Source: Hyphomicrobiales bacterium
GTDB taxonomy: Bacteria; Pseudomonadota; Alphaproteobacteria; Rhizobiales; JACESI01
NCBI GenBank assembly: GCA_013911885.1
Contig: JACESI010000013.1
Coordinates: 1-48,036 of the forward strand
DNA length: 48,036 nucleotides
Direction: 5' to 3'
Shown: piece by piece, positions 24,829-33,602 of the stretch
Position numbering within the stretch: the first letter of the stretch is position 1
How the letters are laid out: every line of letters starts with the position of its first letter
Program-made: the position numbers and the translations under genes
The notes under the pieces: model-generated
The model's input: the letters and a program-made list of their open reading frames with translations, nothing else
Database searches by the model: none
What the model was told of the DNA's origin: nothing

Positions 24829-27138
24829 TTGACAAATAATCTGAACTCGATCGCTAAGCGATGCGTGTATACGTCATCGTTAGGCTTAGATAGACATTTT
24901 GGCAAAGCGCTACGCGCTGCGTTCACGGCGCTCCTGACCGCAGCTTTCGTCCTTGCTCCGGTGCCATATTACAACAATGGTACTGCCCAGGCTGCCGGGG
25001 AAACCCGTACTCTCTGGCTGCATTTCACCCATACCGGCGAAGAAAAGAAGATCACGTTCCGCCGCGACGGTAAGTATGATCCGGACGGCCTGCGCCAGAT
25101 GAACCACATCCTTCGGGATTGGCGGCGCAACGAACCAACGCAGATGGACCCGCGCCTGTTTGACCTCATCTGGGCCGTTTATCAGGAATCGGGCGCGACT
25201 TCCGCGATCCAGGTGGTATCCGCCTATCGCTCCAAAACCACGAACAATTCTCTCCGCCGTCGCTCCTCCGGCGTTGCCAAAAACAGCCAGCACACCCTTG
25301 GCAAGGCGATGGATTTCTACATCAAGGGCGTACCAATCGCGAAATTGCGTGAAATCGGCCTGAAAATGGAAGTCGGTGGCGTTGGCTATTATCCAGGCTC
25401 GAAAAGTGCCTTCGTCCACATGGATACGGGCCGCGTGCGTCATTGGCCGCGCATGACACCGACCCAGCTTGCCCGCGTCTTCCCGGACGGAAAAACCATG
25501 CATGTGTCGACAGAAGGTCGCCAGATGCCGCGTTATTCTGAAGCGCTCGCCGAGTACAATGCCCGCCGGACAGCCGTCATTCAGCCATTGTCGCGAACCG
25601 CACGTACCCTCGTTGCCGAGAATGCGTCCAAACGCAAGCGCTCTGGCGGTCTGCTTGCAGGTCTGTTCAACAACGATCGCGAGAAAACCAAGCCGGAACC
25701 TGAAATCGTGATCGCGCAGGCCGACAGAGCGGCAATTTCGAGATCGTCTGACGAGGGTGAGGACAGCGACGAGGATACCGCCGTTGAAGTTCTCTCATCC
25801 GATCGTCCATCGGCCAAACCGTCCTTACTTGCTCAATCATCAGCGCCTCAAGTGATTGCCAACAAGGGTGTCGACACCGCGCCGATCCCGTCGCGCATCG
25901 GTCGCAGCGAACCTGACCCGGCCGCACAGCCGGTTATTGCGCCCGCACCGCCCGCACCGCCCGCGCCAATTGCAGCACCAGCGCCTGCTGCTCCCGCAAC
26001 GGTCGTGGCCGAACTTGCAACCCCGCTTGCACCTTTGCCGCGCGCTTTGCCTGATGGATTGCGCGATCAGTTCGCGCCCGACCAGTCTATCCTGGTCGCT
26101 GCTGCAACGCCGACCCCTTCCCGTCGCCCGGATCTTGCGGTGGCTGTTGCGGTGGCGGCGGTGGCACCGGTCACCGCGCCGGAAAAAGTCGCAGCGCCGG
26201 AAAAATCAGACGAGATTCTGCCCCGCGCTGTCGATTTGACTCAGACCGCGACCCTGTCGCGCAAGGATCTGAATATTCCGACACCTGATGCCGTGCGCAA
26301 CAGGCCAGTTCATACCGCCAATCCTCAGGCACTTGTTCTCAACGACAATCCCTCCGTCCCTACCATTCCGGCGACGGACCGGTTTGCCCTTGCCTACGCA
26401 TCCGCAAACAATCCAGCCGACAACCTGCCCCGGATCGATTCAAGCGGGTTTGACCGGCGTTTTGGAAAGACCACCACACCGAGTGGCAATATTCCGGCAA
26501 GCGTCGCCGCTTCCGAGGCGGGCCCGATCCGCAAACCCGGCGAACTCACCGTTGCCGAACGGTTTGCAGCACTTGAGTTAAAGGCTGAACAGCCCTCATT
26601 CTCGCTCAAGGATCTCGGGTTCAATTCACCGGAAAGCGGCGCAGCGCTCCGTAAATCCCTGGGCCTCATCGGTTCGGAAAGCGACGCGGCAAAGCAGCCC
26701 AAGACAGTCGTTTCGTTCGCCCCTGCTGCCCTCGCTGACCCTTCTGAATCTCGCCTTCCGACGCCGAATGCAGCGCCCCGCACCGGAGCTGATGCAGTGG
26801 CTGAAGCGCCTGTCTACCAGACATCAAAGGCAAACGGACAGCGCTCGCTGACCGAAGATACCGGCCATTTCTCCTTCGCCGGCGAGGGCCGCAAAATGGT
26901 TCGCCAACTCCTTGCCTCCACGTCGCTGTCAGACCAACATCACGTTCAGTTCGCGCTGCCAAAACCGAGCCATATGCCAAGCCTGTTCGTAAGCCCCACC
27001 CGCGCCTTTGCTGGAAGCTTCTCCAATGCCGCCATCAAAGCCAATCGTGATCAGCTCGTAGGCGACGCCGTGACAATCACACCGACGGTCGATTTCATTC
27101 CTTCGAAAAATCTGCGTCTTTCCTGGCTTCAGCAATAG
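24829..27138 (+). CDS. DUF882 / M15-like peptidase-fold protein with long disordered tail
   Basis: About 769 residues. No ATG precedes the conserved part, so the start is uncertain: TTG 24829 is annotated, TTG 24805 and GTG 24865 are alternatives. A hydrophobic segment (ALRAAFTALLTAAFVLAPV) and a TAQA site suggest export. Residues about 60-225 are the DUF882/YcbK domain with VVSAYRS, SQHTLGKAMDFYIKGVP and VHMDTGRVRHWP, giving the His-x6-Asp and His zinc ligands of M15 peptidases that cut peptidoglycan cross-bridges. The remaining 540 residues are Ala/Pro-rich low complexity with scattered short motifs and no recognised fold. It sits beside the L,D-transpeptidase and ends at a bidirectional terminator. 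Confidence 0.82.
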   Translation: MTNNLNSIAKRCVYTSSLGLDRHFGKALRAAFTALLTAAFVLAPVPYYNNGTAQAAGETRTLWLHFTHTGEEKKITFRRDGKYDPDGLRQMNHILRDWRRNEPTQMDPRLFDLIWAVYQESGATSAIQVVSAYRSKTTNNSLRRRSSGVAKNSQHTLGKAMDFYIKGVPIAKLREIGLKMEVGGVGYYPGSKSAFVHMDTGRVRHWPRMTPTQLARVFPDGKTMHVSTEGRQMPRYSEALAEYNARRTAVIQPLSRTARTLVAENASKRKRSGGLLAGLFNNDREKTKPEPEIVIAQADRAAISRSSDEGEDSDEDTAVEVLSSDRPSAKPSLLAQSSAPQVIANKGVDTAPIPSRIGRSEPDPAAQPVIAPAPPAPPAPIAAPAPAAPATVVAELATPLAPLPRALPDGLRDQFAPDQSILVAAATPTPSRRPDLAVAVAVAAVAPVTAPEKVAAPEKSDEILPRAVDLTQTATLSRKDLNIPTPDAVRNRPVHTANPQALVLNDNPSVPTIPATDRFALAYASANNPADNLPRIDSSGFDRRFGKTTTPSGNIPASVAASEAGPIRKPGELTVAERFAALELKAEQPSFSLKDLGFNSPESGAALRKSLGLIGSESDAAKQPKTVVSFAPAALADPSESRLPTPNAAPRTGADAVAEAPVYQTSKANGQRSLTEDTGHFSFAGEGRKMVRQLLASTSLSDQHHVQFALPKPSHMPSLFVSPTRAFAGSFSNAAIKANRDQLVGDAVTITPTVDFIPSKNLRLSWLQQ

Positions 27139-27160
27139 GCGCAACCACTTTTGCCTGAAT

Positions 27161-27195
27161 AAAAAAGCCCACGAGACATACGCCGTGGGCTTTTT
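27161..27195. terminator. Bidirectional rho-independent terminator
   Basis: GCCCACG (27167-27173) pairs with CGTGGGC (27184-27190); A6 before and T5 after extend the stem and provide a T run in both directions. It separates the DUF882 gene (plus) from the convergent gapR operon (minus). Confidence 0.9.
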
Positions 27196-27248
27196 CTTTT
27201 CATGATGCGGATGAAACCCGCCTCTTCTAGACCATTCAGCTCAACCAT

Positions 27249-27506
27249 TCAGGCCGAGGGTGGAACCATGCCCAGTGCCTGCATATAAAGGTCGAGTATC
27301 GCCTCCTGCTCTTGACGCTCATTCGCTTCCACCTTGCGCAGGCTGATCACCTTGCGCAGTGTTTTCGTGTCGAAGCCATTGGCCTTGGCTTCGGCATAGA
27401 CTTCCTTGATGTCTTCGGCGATGGCCTGTTTTTCTTCTTCAAGCCGCTCAACGCGCTCAACGATCGAGCGCAACTGGTCTGCTGCAACGCCAGCCACATC
27501 TTCCAT
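27249..27506 (-). CDS. gapR: GapR homologue (DUF2312/UPF0335), nucleoid-associated protein
   Basis: 85 residues, close to Caulobacter GapR. The family sequence is clear: [20 protein letters not shown] followed by [15 protein letters not shown] and [13 protein letters not shown]. It is all helical with a coiled coil that forms a clamp. GapR binds AT-rich, overtwisted DNA ahead of replication forks and transcription and stimulates type II topoisomerases; it is needed for normal cell-cycle progression in Caulobacter. ATG 27506 follows AGAGGTGA. It is the last gene of a minus-strand set (amidohydrolase, DUF1244, gapR). Confidence 0.9.
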   Translation of the reverse strand: MEDVAGVAADQLRSIVERVERLEEEKQAIAEDIKEVYAEAKANGFDTKTLRKVISLRKVEANERQEQEAILDLYMQALGMVPPSA

Positions 27507-27596
27507 AACTCACCTCTTCACCAAAATTCCAACGCCTGTTCCGCCCATGAACTGCCAGACGGCCCCGGCCCGGTCAAGCGCCGAACAGGGGGCGTG

Positions 27597-27905
27597 TCAT
27601 GAATGCTGTGGAGGATTGGCTGCAAATCTTTTTGACTGTTCAGCCGTTGCCTCGGTCTGATATTGATCCCGCCATTCCTCATAGGGCATGCCGTAGATGA
27701 TTTCGCGGGCATCGCCTTTGCTGAGCGCTATGCCCTTTTCCTCGGCGGCATCGCCATACCATCGCGACAGGCAATTGCGACAGAAACCTGTCAGATTCAT
27801 CATGTCGATATTTTGAACATCCGTGCGCTGCCTGAGATGATCGAGCAGGCGGCGGAAAGCGGCGGCTTCGAGTTCGGTCTGTGTTTGGGGGTCCAGCTCA
27901 GGCAT
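27597..27905 (-). CDS. DUF1244 small protein
   Basis: 102 residues. The conserved core reads MNLTGFCRNCLSRWY, followed by GIALSKGDAREIIYGMPYEEW, here split as GIALSKGDAREII and YGMPYEEW. The paired cysteines in GFCRNC are a constant feature of the family and could bind metal or act in redox. No function is established. ATG 27905 follows GAGGAGA. It lies between the amidohydrolase gene (33 bp upstream) and gapR (90 bp downstream) on the same strand. Confidence 0.88.
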   Translation of the reverse strand: MPELDPQTQTELEAAAFRRLLDHLRQRTDVQNIDMMNLTGFCRNCLSRWYGDAAEEKGIALSKGDAREIIYGMPYEEWRDQYQTEATAEQSKRFAANPPQHS

Positions 27906-27938
27906 CTTTTTCTCCTCGAAGGTTATCTGCTTCTGAAG

Positions 27939-28775
27939 CTAAGCACCGTCATCGCCCGGCACAAGGGGCACGCCGGTCCGTGAGGGATAAAAACAATGAG
28001 CATCAAGCGCTTGATCGTTCATCAGCCCGGCCAGAACCGGAACAAGCCGCTGAACCCATTCATCAACACCCTTCTGGTCGGCAATCAGGTCCTGGCGCAG
28101 TTCGATCAGCGCATGGGCACGTCCACGGCTGGTGCCGTGGCGGTAAAGGCAATCATTGAGGAGCGCACCGTCATAAGGCTCGTTGTCACCCACGGTCAGG
28201 GCCGGATCCGCGCGCAGAGCTGCGATGATCGGTTCCGGCATGCGCGGATCAGCGTCCCAGAGGATAGCAACCTCCCACGGGCGCGCCACGCCGCGCCATG
28301 TCGGCGTGAACGAATGGATCGAGAAAATCGATGCCGCACGCCCCCCGCGCGTGGCTTCGATCGCGGCCAGTTGCTTGTCAATGCAATCATGATAGGGCTC
28401 GTAATAGCGCGCCTTGCGTCGGGCAATTTCAGCCGCGTCAATGCGTGCATTGCCCGCGATCAGGGCGCCGTCCGAAATGCGCATGACGAGTGTCGGATCA
28501 TCAGCGCCACGGTTTGGGTCAATAAGAAGGCGTGAGAAGGTCGAGAGCACCGCCGGAAGCCCAAGCGCACGGGCAAGGCCCACGGTCATTGCACGCGCCC
28601 CGATGTCATAGGCAATATGGCGTGCCAGTTGTTCGTCGCTGAGACCAAGCCTGTCATATCGGGCCGGAATAGCGGGTGATGCATGATCGCAGATCAGCAA
28701 AAGCCCGCTCGCCTGCCCATTGCCGGCGATCGTTTCATATGGCGGGAAATCCGCGTCATCACAATTGTTCGTCAT
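27939..28775 (-). CDS. N-formylglutamate amidohydrolase family protein (first copy)
   Basis: 278 residues from ATG 28775; a GTG 14 codons upstream is an alternative. Family marks include LLICDHASPAIP near residue 27, a basic STFSRLLIDPNR motif near residue 80, FSIHSFTP near residue 150, and VGDNEPYDG near residue 195. The enzyme type hydrolyses N-formyl amino acids such as N-formylglutamate to glutamate and formate and has a metal-dependent fold related to carboxypeptidases. No histidine-utilisation (hut) genes are nearby, so the substrate is uncertain. It starts the operon with DUF1244 and gapR, and a distinct paralogue lies at 34290-35213. Confidence 0.85.
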   Translation of the reverse strand: MTNNCDDADFPPYETIAGNGQASGLLLICDHASPAIPARYDRLGLSDEQLARHIAYDIGARAMTVGLARALGLPAVLSTFSRLLIDPNRGADDPTLVMRISDGALIAGNARIDAAEIARRKARYYEPYHDCIDKQLAAIEATRGGRAASIFSIHSFTPTWRGVARPWEVAILWDADPRMPEPIIAALRADPALTVGDNEPYDGALLNDCLYRHGTSRGRAHALIELRQDLIADQKGVDEWVQRLVPVLAGLMNDQALDAHCFYPSRTGVPLVPGDDGA

Positions 28776-28924
28776 GGAAATCTGCCGGCCTTCAATGTTG
28801 TGGAAGGAATTCAGCACCCTGCACTATTCGGATATTCGCTTCATAGCCCGCTCGAGCATGCTTGACCAGTTCTCGCATGCAGGCGCGTTAGGATAGAACA
28901 AAACCCGCTTTGCCGAAGCGCCCG

Positions 28925-28953
28925 TTGACAAGGCATGACCGGGGACGCATTAC
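28925..28953 (+). promoter_or_regulatory. Possible promoter for the DUF1036-pyk operon
   Basis: A perfect -35 hexamer TTGACA is followed after 17 bases by CATTAC, a weak -10. It lies 77 bp before the DUF1036 start at 29030. Confidence 0.35.
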
Positions 28954-29029
28954 AGGAAAGTGTGCTAGACAACATTTTCGGACAATGACCAGAAAAACCT
29001 GCAGGTTGGATACAAACCCGGAAGACGCC

Positions 29030-29497
29030 ATGCAATCGTCAGGTGGTTTCTGGCGGGTGGTATTGACGGTCGCTTGTCTCGGCCTCGCCGCTGGCCTTGC
29101 AGGCGTTTTCGCCGCATCTCCCGCCAGGGCCGACCTGCGGCTTTGCAACAAGACCGACAGCAAGATCAGCGTCGCCATCGGCTATAAAGCTGAAATCGGC
29201 TGGCGCACGGAAGGATGGTGGAATTTTGATCCACGCGCTGATGCGAATGGCTGTAAGGTGCTCCTCGCCGGGCCGCTTCACTCGCGATTTTATTATGTCT
29301 ACGCCATCGACATCAGCAACGGCGGGGAGTGGGGTGGCGAGGCACTGCTTTGCACCCGTCAAAAAGAATTCACCATCGACGGTATAAAAGACTGTATTCC
29401 GAGAGGCTATGAGCAGACCGGATTTTTCGAGGTCGACACCGGCGAGCAGGAAAGCTGGACAATCCAGCTCACAGATCCACAGAAGGGCGGAAGTTAA
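29030..29497 (+). CDS. DUF1036 secreted or membrane-anchored protein
   Basis: 155 residues from ATG 29030, which follows GGAAGA; in-frame starts further upstream would put about 40 non-hydrophobic residues before the signal sequence. Residues 1-34 form a signal peptide ending SPARA. The mature part is a DUF1036 domain: LRLCNKTDSKISVAIGYK, EGWWNFDPRADANGCKVLL, YYVYAIDISNGGEW and ALLCTRQKEFTIDGIKDC (each quoted block up to 20 residues), with four or more cysteines that may form disulfides in the periplasm. Function is unknown. It stops one base before the pyk start, so the two are tightly coupled. Confidence 0.85.
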   Translation: MQSSGGFWRVVLTVACLGLAAGLAGVFAASPARADLRLCNKTDSKISVAIGYKAEIGWRTEGWWNFDPRADANGCKVLLAGPLHSRFYYVYAIDISNGGEWGGEALLCTRQKEFTIDGIKDCIPRGYEQTGFFEVDTGEQESWTIQLTDPQKGGS

Positions 29498-29498
29498 G

Positions 29499-30935
29499 AT
29501 GAGACGCGAACGCAAGGTAAAGATCATCGCCACGCTCGGCCCTGCCTCCTCGTCGCCCGAGAGGCTGCGCGCATTGTTCGACGCCGGCGTCGACACATTC
29601 CGCATCAATATGAGCCATTCGAGCCATGATCTGCTCAATCAGCTGGTCGCCGATATCCGTGCGGTCGAAACCGAGCGCAAGCGGCCGATTGGCATTCTTG
29701 CGGATTTGCAGGGACCGAAACTGCGCCTTTCGCGCTTTGCTGAAGAAAAAATCCAGCTCACCGTCGGCAATGAATTCGTGCTCGACAGCAACGACATTCC
29801 CGGTGACGAATCGCGGGTATATTTGCCCCATCCGGAAATATTCGCCGCGGTCGCGCCCAACGACCGGCTTCTGCTTGACGATGGCAAAGTGCGGTTGATC
29901 TGCCTTTCCAACGACGGAAAGCGCATTGTCACCCGCGTTGATGTCGGCATCGCACTTGCAAGCCGCAAGGGCGTTTCACTGCCCGATACGGTTCTGCCTG
30001 TCGGCGCCCTCACGGAAAAAGACGTGAGCGACCTTCACGCCGCCCTCGCCGCCAAGGTTGACTGGGTCGCGCTGTCTTTCGTCCAGCGCCCGGAAGATAT
30101 CGCCGAAGCCCGCAAGATCGCGCGTGGTCGCGTCGGCATCATGACAAAGGTGGAAAAACCCCAGGCCGTGAACCGCCTCTCCGAGATCATCGAATTGTCC
30201 GATGCGATCATGGTCGCACGCGGCGATCTTGGTGTCGAAATGCCGCTTGAAGCCGTCCCCGGTATCCAGAAGCGCATGGTGCGCGCCGCCCGGCGGGCAG
30301 GAAAACCCGTCGTCGTTGCTACCCAGATGCTGGAATCCATGATATCCGCACCGGCGCCCACCCGCGCCGAGGTCTCGGATGTGGCAACGGCGGTTTTTGA
30401 AGGTGCCGATGCAATCATGCTTTCTGCTGAATCCGCGGTTGGCGAGTTCCCGATAGAGGCCGTCGCTTTCATGAACCGCGTCGCGATGGAAGTCGAGAAA
30501 GATCAGAATTACGCAAACATCGTGCACGCCCAGCGCACCGAACCGGAAGCGACCGGCGCGGATGCGATTTCCGCTGCCGCACGGCAGATTGCAGAAACCC
30601 TCGACCTTGCCGCCATCTGCTGTTTCACCTCGTCCGGCTCCACAGGTCTTCGCGCCTCCCGCGAACGACCGCGCACCCCGATCATCGCACTCTCGCCGAT
30701 TCCGGAGACCGCCCGTCGCCTGTCTCTTGTCTGGGGTCTTCACTGCGTGATCGCGGAAGATGCGACAAGCCTCGACGATATCGTCGACAAAGCTTGCAGC
30801 GTGGCGCTTTCCGAAGGGTTTGCGCGGGTGGGTCAGCGCATCATCATTACCGCCGGTATCCCGCTTGGAACCCCTGGAGCCACGAACATGCTGCGTGTTG
30901 CCTTCGTAAGCTCGGACGGCATGGGCGGCATCTAG
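29499..30935 (+). CDS. pyk: Pyruvate kinase
   Basis: 478 residues. All family landmarks are present: KIIATLGPAS, FRINMSHSS, ADLQGPKLR, IMTKVEKPQA with the catalytic lysine, IMVARGDLGVEMPLE, VVATQMLESMI, and PAPTRAEVSDVATAVFEGAD followed by IMLSAESAVG. The C-terminal domain (about 355-478) is the allosteric region. It converts phosphoenolpyruvate and ADP to pyruvate and ATP. ATG 29499 is preceded by GGCGGAAG and overlaps the DUF1036 operon with a single-base gap. Together with the aldolase at the window start, it is the second glycolytic gene here. Confidence 0.96.
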   Translation: MRRERKVKIIATLGPASSSPERLRALFDAGVDTFRINMSHSSHDLLNQLVADIRAVETERKRPIGILADLQGPKLRLSRFAEEKIQLTVGNEFVLDSNDIPGDESRVYLPHPEIFAAVAPNDRLLLDDGKVRLICLSNDGKRIVTRVDVGIALASRKGVSLPDTVLPVGALTEKDVSDLHAALAAKVDWVALSFVQRPEDIAEARKIARGRVGIMTKVEKPQAVNRLSEIIELSDAIMVARGDLGVEMPLEAVPGIQKRMVRAARRAGKPVVVATQMLESMISAPAPTRAEVSDVATAVFEGADAIMLSAESAVGEFPIEAVAFMNRVAMEVEKDQNYANIVHAQRTEPEATGADAISAAARQIAETLDLAAICCFTSSGSTGLRASRERPRTPIIALSPIPETARRLSLVWGLHCVIAEDATSLDDIVDKACSVALSEGFARVGQRIIITAGIPLGTPGATNMLRVAFVSSDGMGGI

Positions 30936-30984
30936 CCCGGTGGCCGCGCCATCGCTTCGGCACGGTAACTGATACTAAGTTCTG

Positions 30985-31977
30985 TCAGCCGGCTTCGCGC
31001 ACCCGCGCTATCTCCGGCGCAGGCAGGGTAACGAGCCTTTCGATCTCGGCCAGAAACAGGTCCGGCGCCGCATAATGCGGCATGTGGCCGGTATTCCTGA
31101 GGTCGATACGGCGCAGATGTGCAATATCGCGTTCAAGCCCGTCGGAATGCACCCACGGCAGCAGAATCTGATCCTTGTCGCCGGTAATCAGCGTCACCGG
31201 CACGCGAATCTCTCCATAGCGCGGAGCAAAGGCCACGACATGGTTGCGCAGTCCGGCGATATCGCGCGCATTGGCACGAAACCGGGAAGGCGCAAGGACA
31301 AGGTCCGGCCCTGCCTTTTGTGCATAATCCGCGGGCTGCTTGTTCGGCCAGAACACCTTATCGCTCGCGCAGGCGAGTTGCCGCTCGCCAACGGGCAGCG
31401 TCAGCGCCCGAGTGAACAACCAGCCGATGAGCGGGCGTGCGGCAATCGGGTAATACCAGTTGACCCCGCCCGGCCAGGGGTGGCTGACCGGCGCATTGAG
31501 GAGCAGGCCGCTGACCCGCCCAGGGTAAAGAAGCGCGATGGTCAGCGCCAGCGCCCCGCTCCAGGAATGGCCAACAAAGACCGCCTTTTCGACCGAGAGT
31601 TCATCCAGCAGACGGATCACATGGCGAGCCTGACCAACCGGCGTATCCATGCCGCGTCCGCCGCGCGCGCTCCAGCCATGGCCAGGCCGGTCTATATAGA
31701 TGTGCCGGATGCGCGGCGACAGACGACGCGCGATGGCATAATAAGGATCGCGCAGATTACCGCTCGCGCCATGAAGAAACACCACGACAGGGGCATCGCC
31801 GAGTGCAGAACCGATATCGAGATAATGGGTGCGGATGCCATCAACCGAACGGACAGCACCAAGCGGCGGAAACTGCCGGTTGATCTCAGCGGCGCGCCAA
31901 TAGCTGTAAATCAACAAGCCTGCAAAACCGGCAAGGATCAGCAACAAAGCTGCGAGCGCGAAGGCGATGGCGGGCAC
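30985..31977 (-). CDS. Membrane-anchored alpha/beta hydrolase
   Basis: 330 residues from a GTG at 31977. The N-terminal 27 residues form a hydrophobic membrane anchor. The hydrolase core shows the oxyanion-hole region VVVFLHGASGN near residue 65, the nucleophile elbow GHSWSGA near residue 137, an Asp in ITGDKDQILLP near residue 265, and the catalytic His in NTGHMPHYAAP near residue 298. The triad is therefore complete. The substrate is unknown; epoxide hydrolase, esterase and lipase-like members share these features. It is followed on the same strand, upstream, by a TPR protein gene, and is convergent with pyk. Confidence 0.85.
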   Translation of the reverse strand: MPAIAFALAALLLILAGFAGLLIYSYWRAAEINRQFPPLGAVRSVDGIRTHYLDIGSALGDAPVVVFLHGASGNLRDPYYAIARRLSPRIRHIYIDRPGHGWSARGGRGMDTPVGQARHVIRLLDELSVEKAVFVGHSWSGALALTIALLYPGRVSGLLLNAPVSHPWPGGVNWYYPIAARPLIGWLFTRALTLPVGERQLACASDKVFWPNKQPADYAQKAGPDLVLAPSRFRANARDIAGLRNHVVAFAPRYGEIRVPVTLITGDKDQILLPWVHSDGLERDIAHLRRIDLRNTGHMPHYAAPDLFLAEIERLVTLPAPEIARVREAG

Positions 31978-32000
31978 GGGAAGGCACTTTCTATATCGGA

Positions 32001-32807
32001 CTATATCGGGCGGCCTTCGACGCTTTGCTTCAGCGTCTCGACGGTTGACTGGATCTGGTCCATGGTCGGGTTGACTTCGAGTGCCTTTTCAAAAACGAAC
32101 AGTGCTTCCTTTTCGCGGCCAAGTTCGCGCAGCATCGCCCCAAGGCCGGTGAGCGCCCCGAAATGGCGCGGCTCCAGGCGCAAGGTTTCCTCGACATCGG
32201 CTATCGAGCGACCGAAATCCCGTTGCAGGAAATGGAGCGTTGCGCGCCGGTTCCAGGCTTCGGCGAAATCCGGCGCAAGGATCACGATATTATCAAGGTA
32301 ATCGAGCGCCTTTGCATAATTGTTCTGCTCCATGGCGCTGTTTGCCCAGGTCAGCAGAAGATCGATTGTCTCGCTTCCCGATTTATTCCAGATGCGCTGG
32401 ATCTCTTCCTCAGCACGCCGCGCAAGCGTGGGATTCGGTGCCTTGTGCAGAATGTCGAACAGCCCCTTGAGTCGTTCGTCTCGATCGGCACTGAGGCGCG
32501 GCAGGTTTTCGCTCGCCGCCAGACGTTGCGCCTGTTCGAGGGCGCGCGCCTGGGCCTCGGCTTCCTTTTCCGCATTGAGGCGCTTTTCAGCTTCTTCGAG
32601 CGGCGAGAGGCGTTTCGGCTCGTCCAACAACGGCGCCTGAACGCCGGGAAGGCCATTGGCGGAGCCATCGGGGGTTCCATGAAGCCCTATCGGTGGCCCG
32701 ACAAAAAGGTCCGAGGGGTGAACCGGCTCATGATCCGCCCGCGCCAGAGGGACGACGCTGAAAAGGGAAAACGAAAGGACTGAGAGTGTGCGGACATATG
32801 ACACCAT
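32001..32807 (-). CDS. Secreted TPR-repeat protein
   Basis: 268 residues from ATG 32807. A signal peptide covers about residues 1-24 (LSVLSFSLFSVVPLARA). Residues 60-110 are rich in Glu/Ala/Arg and predicted coiled coil. The C-terminal half contains about three TPR units, for example NNYAKALDYLDNIVILAPDF, FAEAWNRRATLHFLQRDFGR and ALTGLGAMLRELGREKEALF. A role as a periplasmic scaffold is likely; the partner is unknown. The stop lies 23 bp before the start of the alpha/beta hydrolase on the same strand, so the two are probably one transcript. Confidence 0.83.
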   Translation of the reverse strand: MVSYVRTLSVLSFSLFSVVPLARADHEPVHPSDLFVGPPIGLHGTPDGSANGLPGVQAPLLDEPKRLSPLEEAEKRLNAEKEAEAQARALEQAQRLAASENLPRLSADRDERLKGLFDILHKAPNPTLARRAEEEIQRIWNKSGSETIDLLLTWANSAMEQNNYAKALDYLDNIVILAPDFAEAWNRRATLHFLQRDFGRSIADVEETLRLEPRHFGALTGLGAMLRELGREKEALFVFEKALEVNPTMDQIQSTVETLKQSVEGRPI

Positions 32808-33089
32808 GAGCAAATGGTAGTCAGGCGCGCGCGCTCGTCAAGCGTTGAATAGTTCTATTTGGTCGCGAAATGCGGAAAATATGCAAAGGAGCCTGCGCGG
32901 CTTGATACCGGATGCATTCAGAAAAGGCGATTAGAAGAGCCGTTGAAGCAGGCCTCAGGAGGCACCGGGGAGCAAGAACGCATGACTTCGCCTTGATCCT
33001 AGCAATAAGGGCGCAGCAAGCCACGCCCATATACATCAACTATTCGAAGACAGAACAAGAGCAGCGATACCGCGCAGTTCTGACGAAAC

Positions 33090-33215
33090 TCAGCCCTGAC
33101 GAGCCTTGAATTTCGGGTTTACCTTATTGATGATGTAAAGGCGGCCCTTGCGGCGCACAATACGGTTTGCACGGTGACGACCACGCAATGATTTGAGTGA
33201 ATTTCTGATTTTCAT
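33090..33215 (-). CDS. rpmJ: 50S ribosomal protein L36, cysteine-free type
   Basis: 41 residues: [20 protein letters not shown] then [20 protein letters not shown] and a final Gly. This is bL36, the smallest large-subunit protein. It has no cysteine, so it is the zinc-independent (C-) form, which is common in Alphaproteobacteria. The Shine-Dalgarno match upstream is weak. It lies 184 bp downstream of the tRNA-Val gene on the same strand, and the intervening region is strongly structured. Confidence 0.93.
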   Translation of the reverse strand: MKIRNSLKSLRGRHRANRIVRRKGRLYIINKVNPKFKARQG

Positions 33216-33399
33216 GACTTGTCGTCCATTCGTTCAATTATTCATTCGTTCAATTCAACTGTGCAGTCGCCTCGAACTGTTCAGCCGTCTCAGTCTGTTC
33301 ATGCGCCGGTTCCGACGGCTGAACTCGTCTCGTTCGAACGACAATCCAGTGCCAGAAGGCCGGACCCATCGATCTGATGTCATCTTTTTTCGGCGCGCA
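33216..33399 (-). promoter_or_regulatory. Structured leader between tRNA-Val and rpmJ
   Basis: An 11-bp perfect inverted repeat, GTTCAGCCGTC at 33279-33289 and GACGGCTGAAC at 33314-33324, encloses a 24-base loop; CGAAC (33273-33277) and GTTCG (33332-33336) can extend it. A 13-bp direct repeat CATTCGTTCAATT lies at 33227-33239 and 33243-33255. No T run follows the hairpin in either direction, so it is not a standard terminator. Confidence 0.5.
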
Positions 33400-33474
33400 T
33401 GGTGGGCGTAACTGGGATTGAACCAGTGACCCCTTCGATGTCAACGAAGTGCTCTCCCGCTGAGCTATACGCCC
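33400..33474 (-). tRNA. tRNA-Val (anticodon GAC)
   Basis: On the minus strand the gene begins GGGCGTATAGCTCAGCGG and ends TACGCCCACCA, so the acceptor stem pairs GGGCGTA with TACGCCC and CCA is encoded. The anticodon arm is CTTCG-TTGACAT-CGAAG, giving anticodon GAC (Val, codon GTC). The T arm GTCACTGG-TTCAATC-CCAG contains the expected TTC. The 75-base length is normal with a short variable loop. Confidence 0.97.
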
Positions 33475-33602
33475 GATCCATATGCGATTCTTACGCGATT
33501 CTCACCGGGCAGACCTGCCCAGACGATCGTGTCCGAGGCGTATAGCTGCAATAGGCATTGTAATCAAGGCTCAACGAACACAGGGATCGAAATTTTTAAC
33601 GC

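Noticed and set aside
31075..32301. A 408-codon plus-strand frame across the alpha/beta hydrolase and TPR genes.
   Set aside because: It is antisense to two supported genes and starts without a ribosome site.
32912..33109. A 65-residue plus-strand reading frame in the gap between the TPR gene and rpmJ.
   Set aside because: It has no ribosome site and no recognisable domain, and overlaps the end of rpmJ on the opposite strand.
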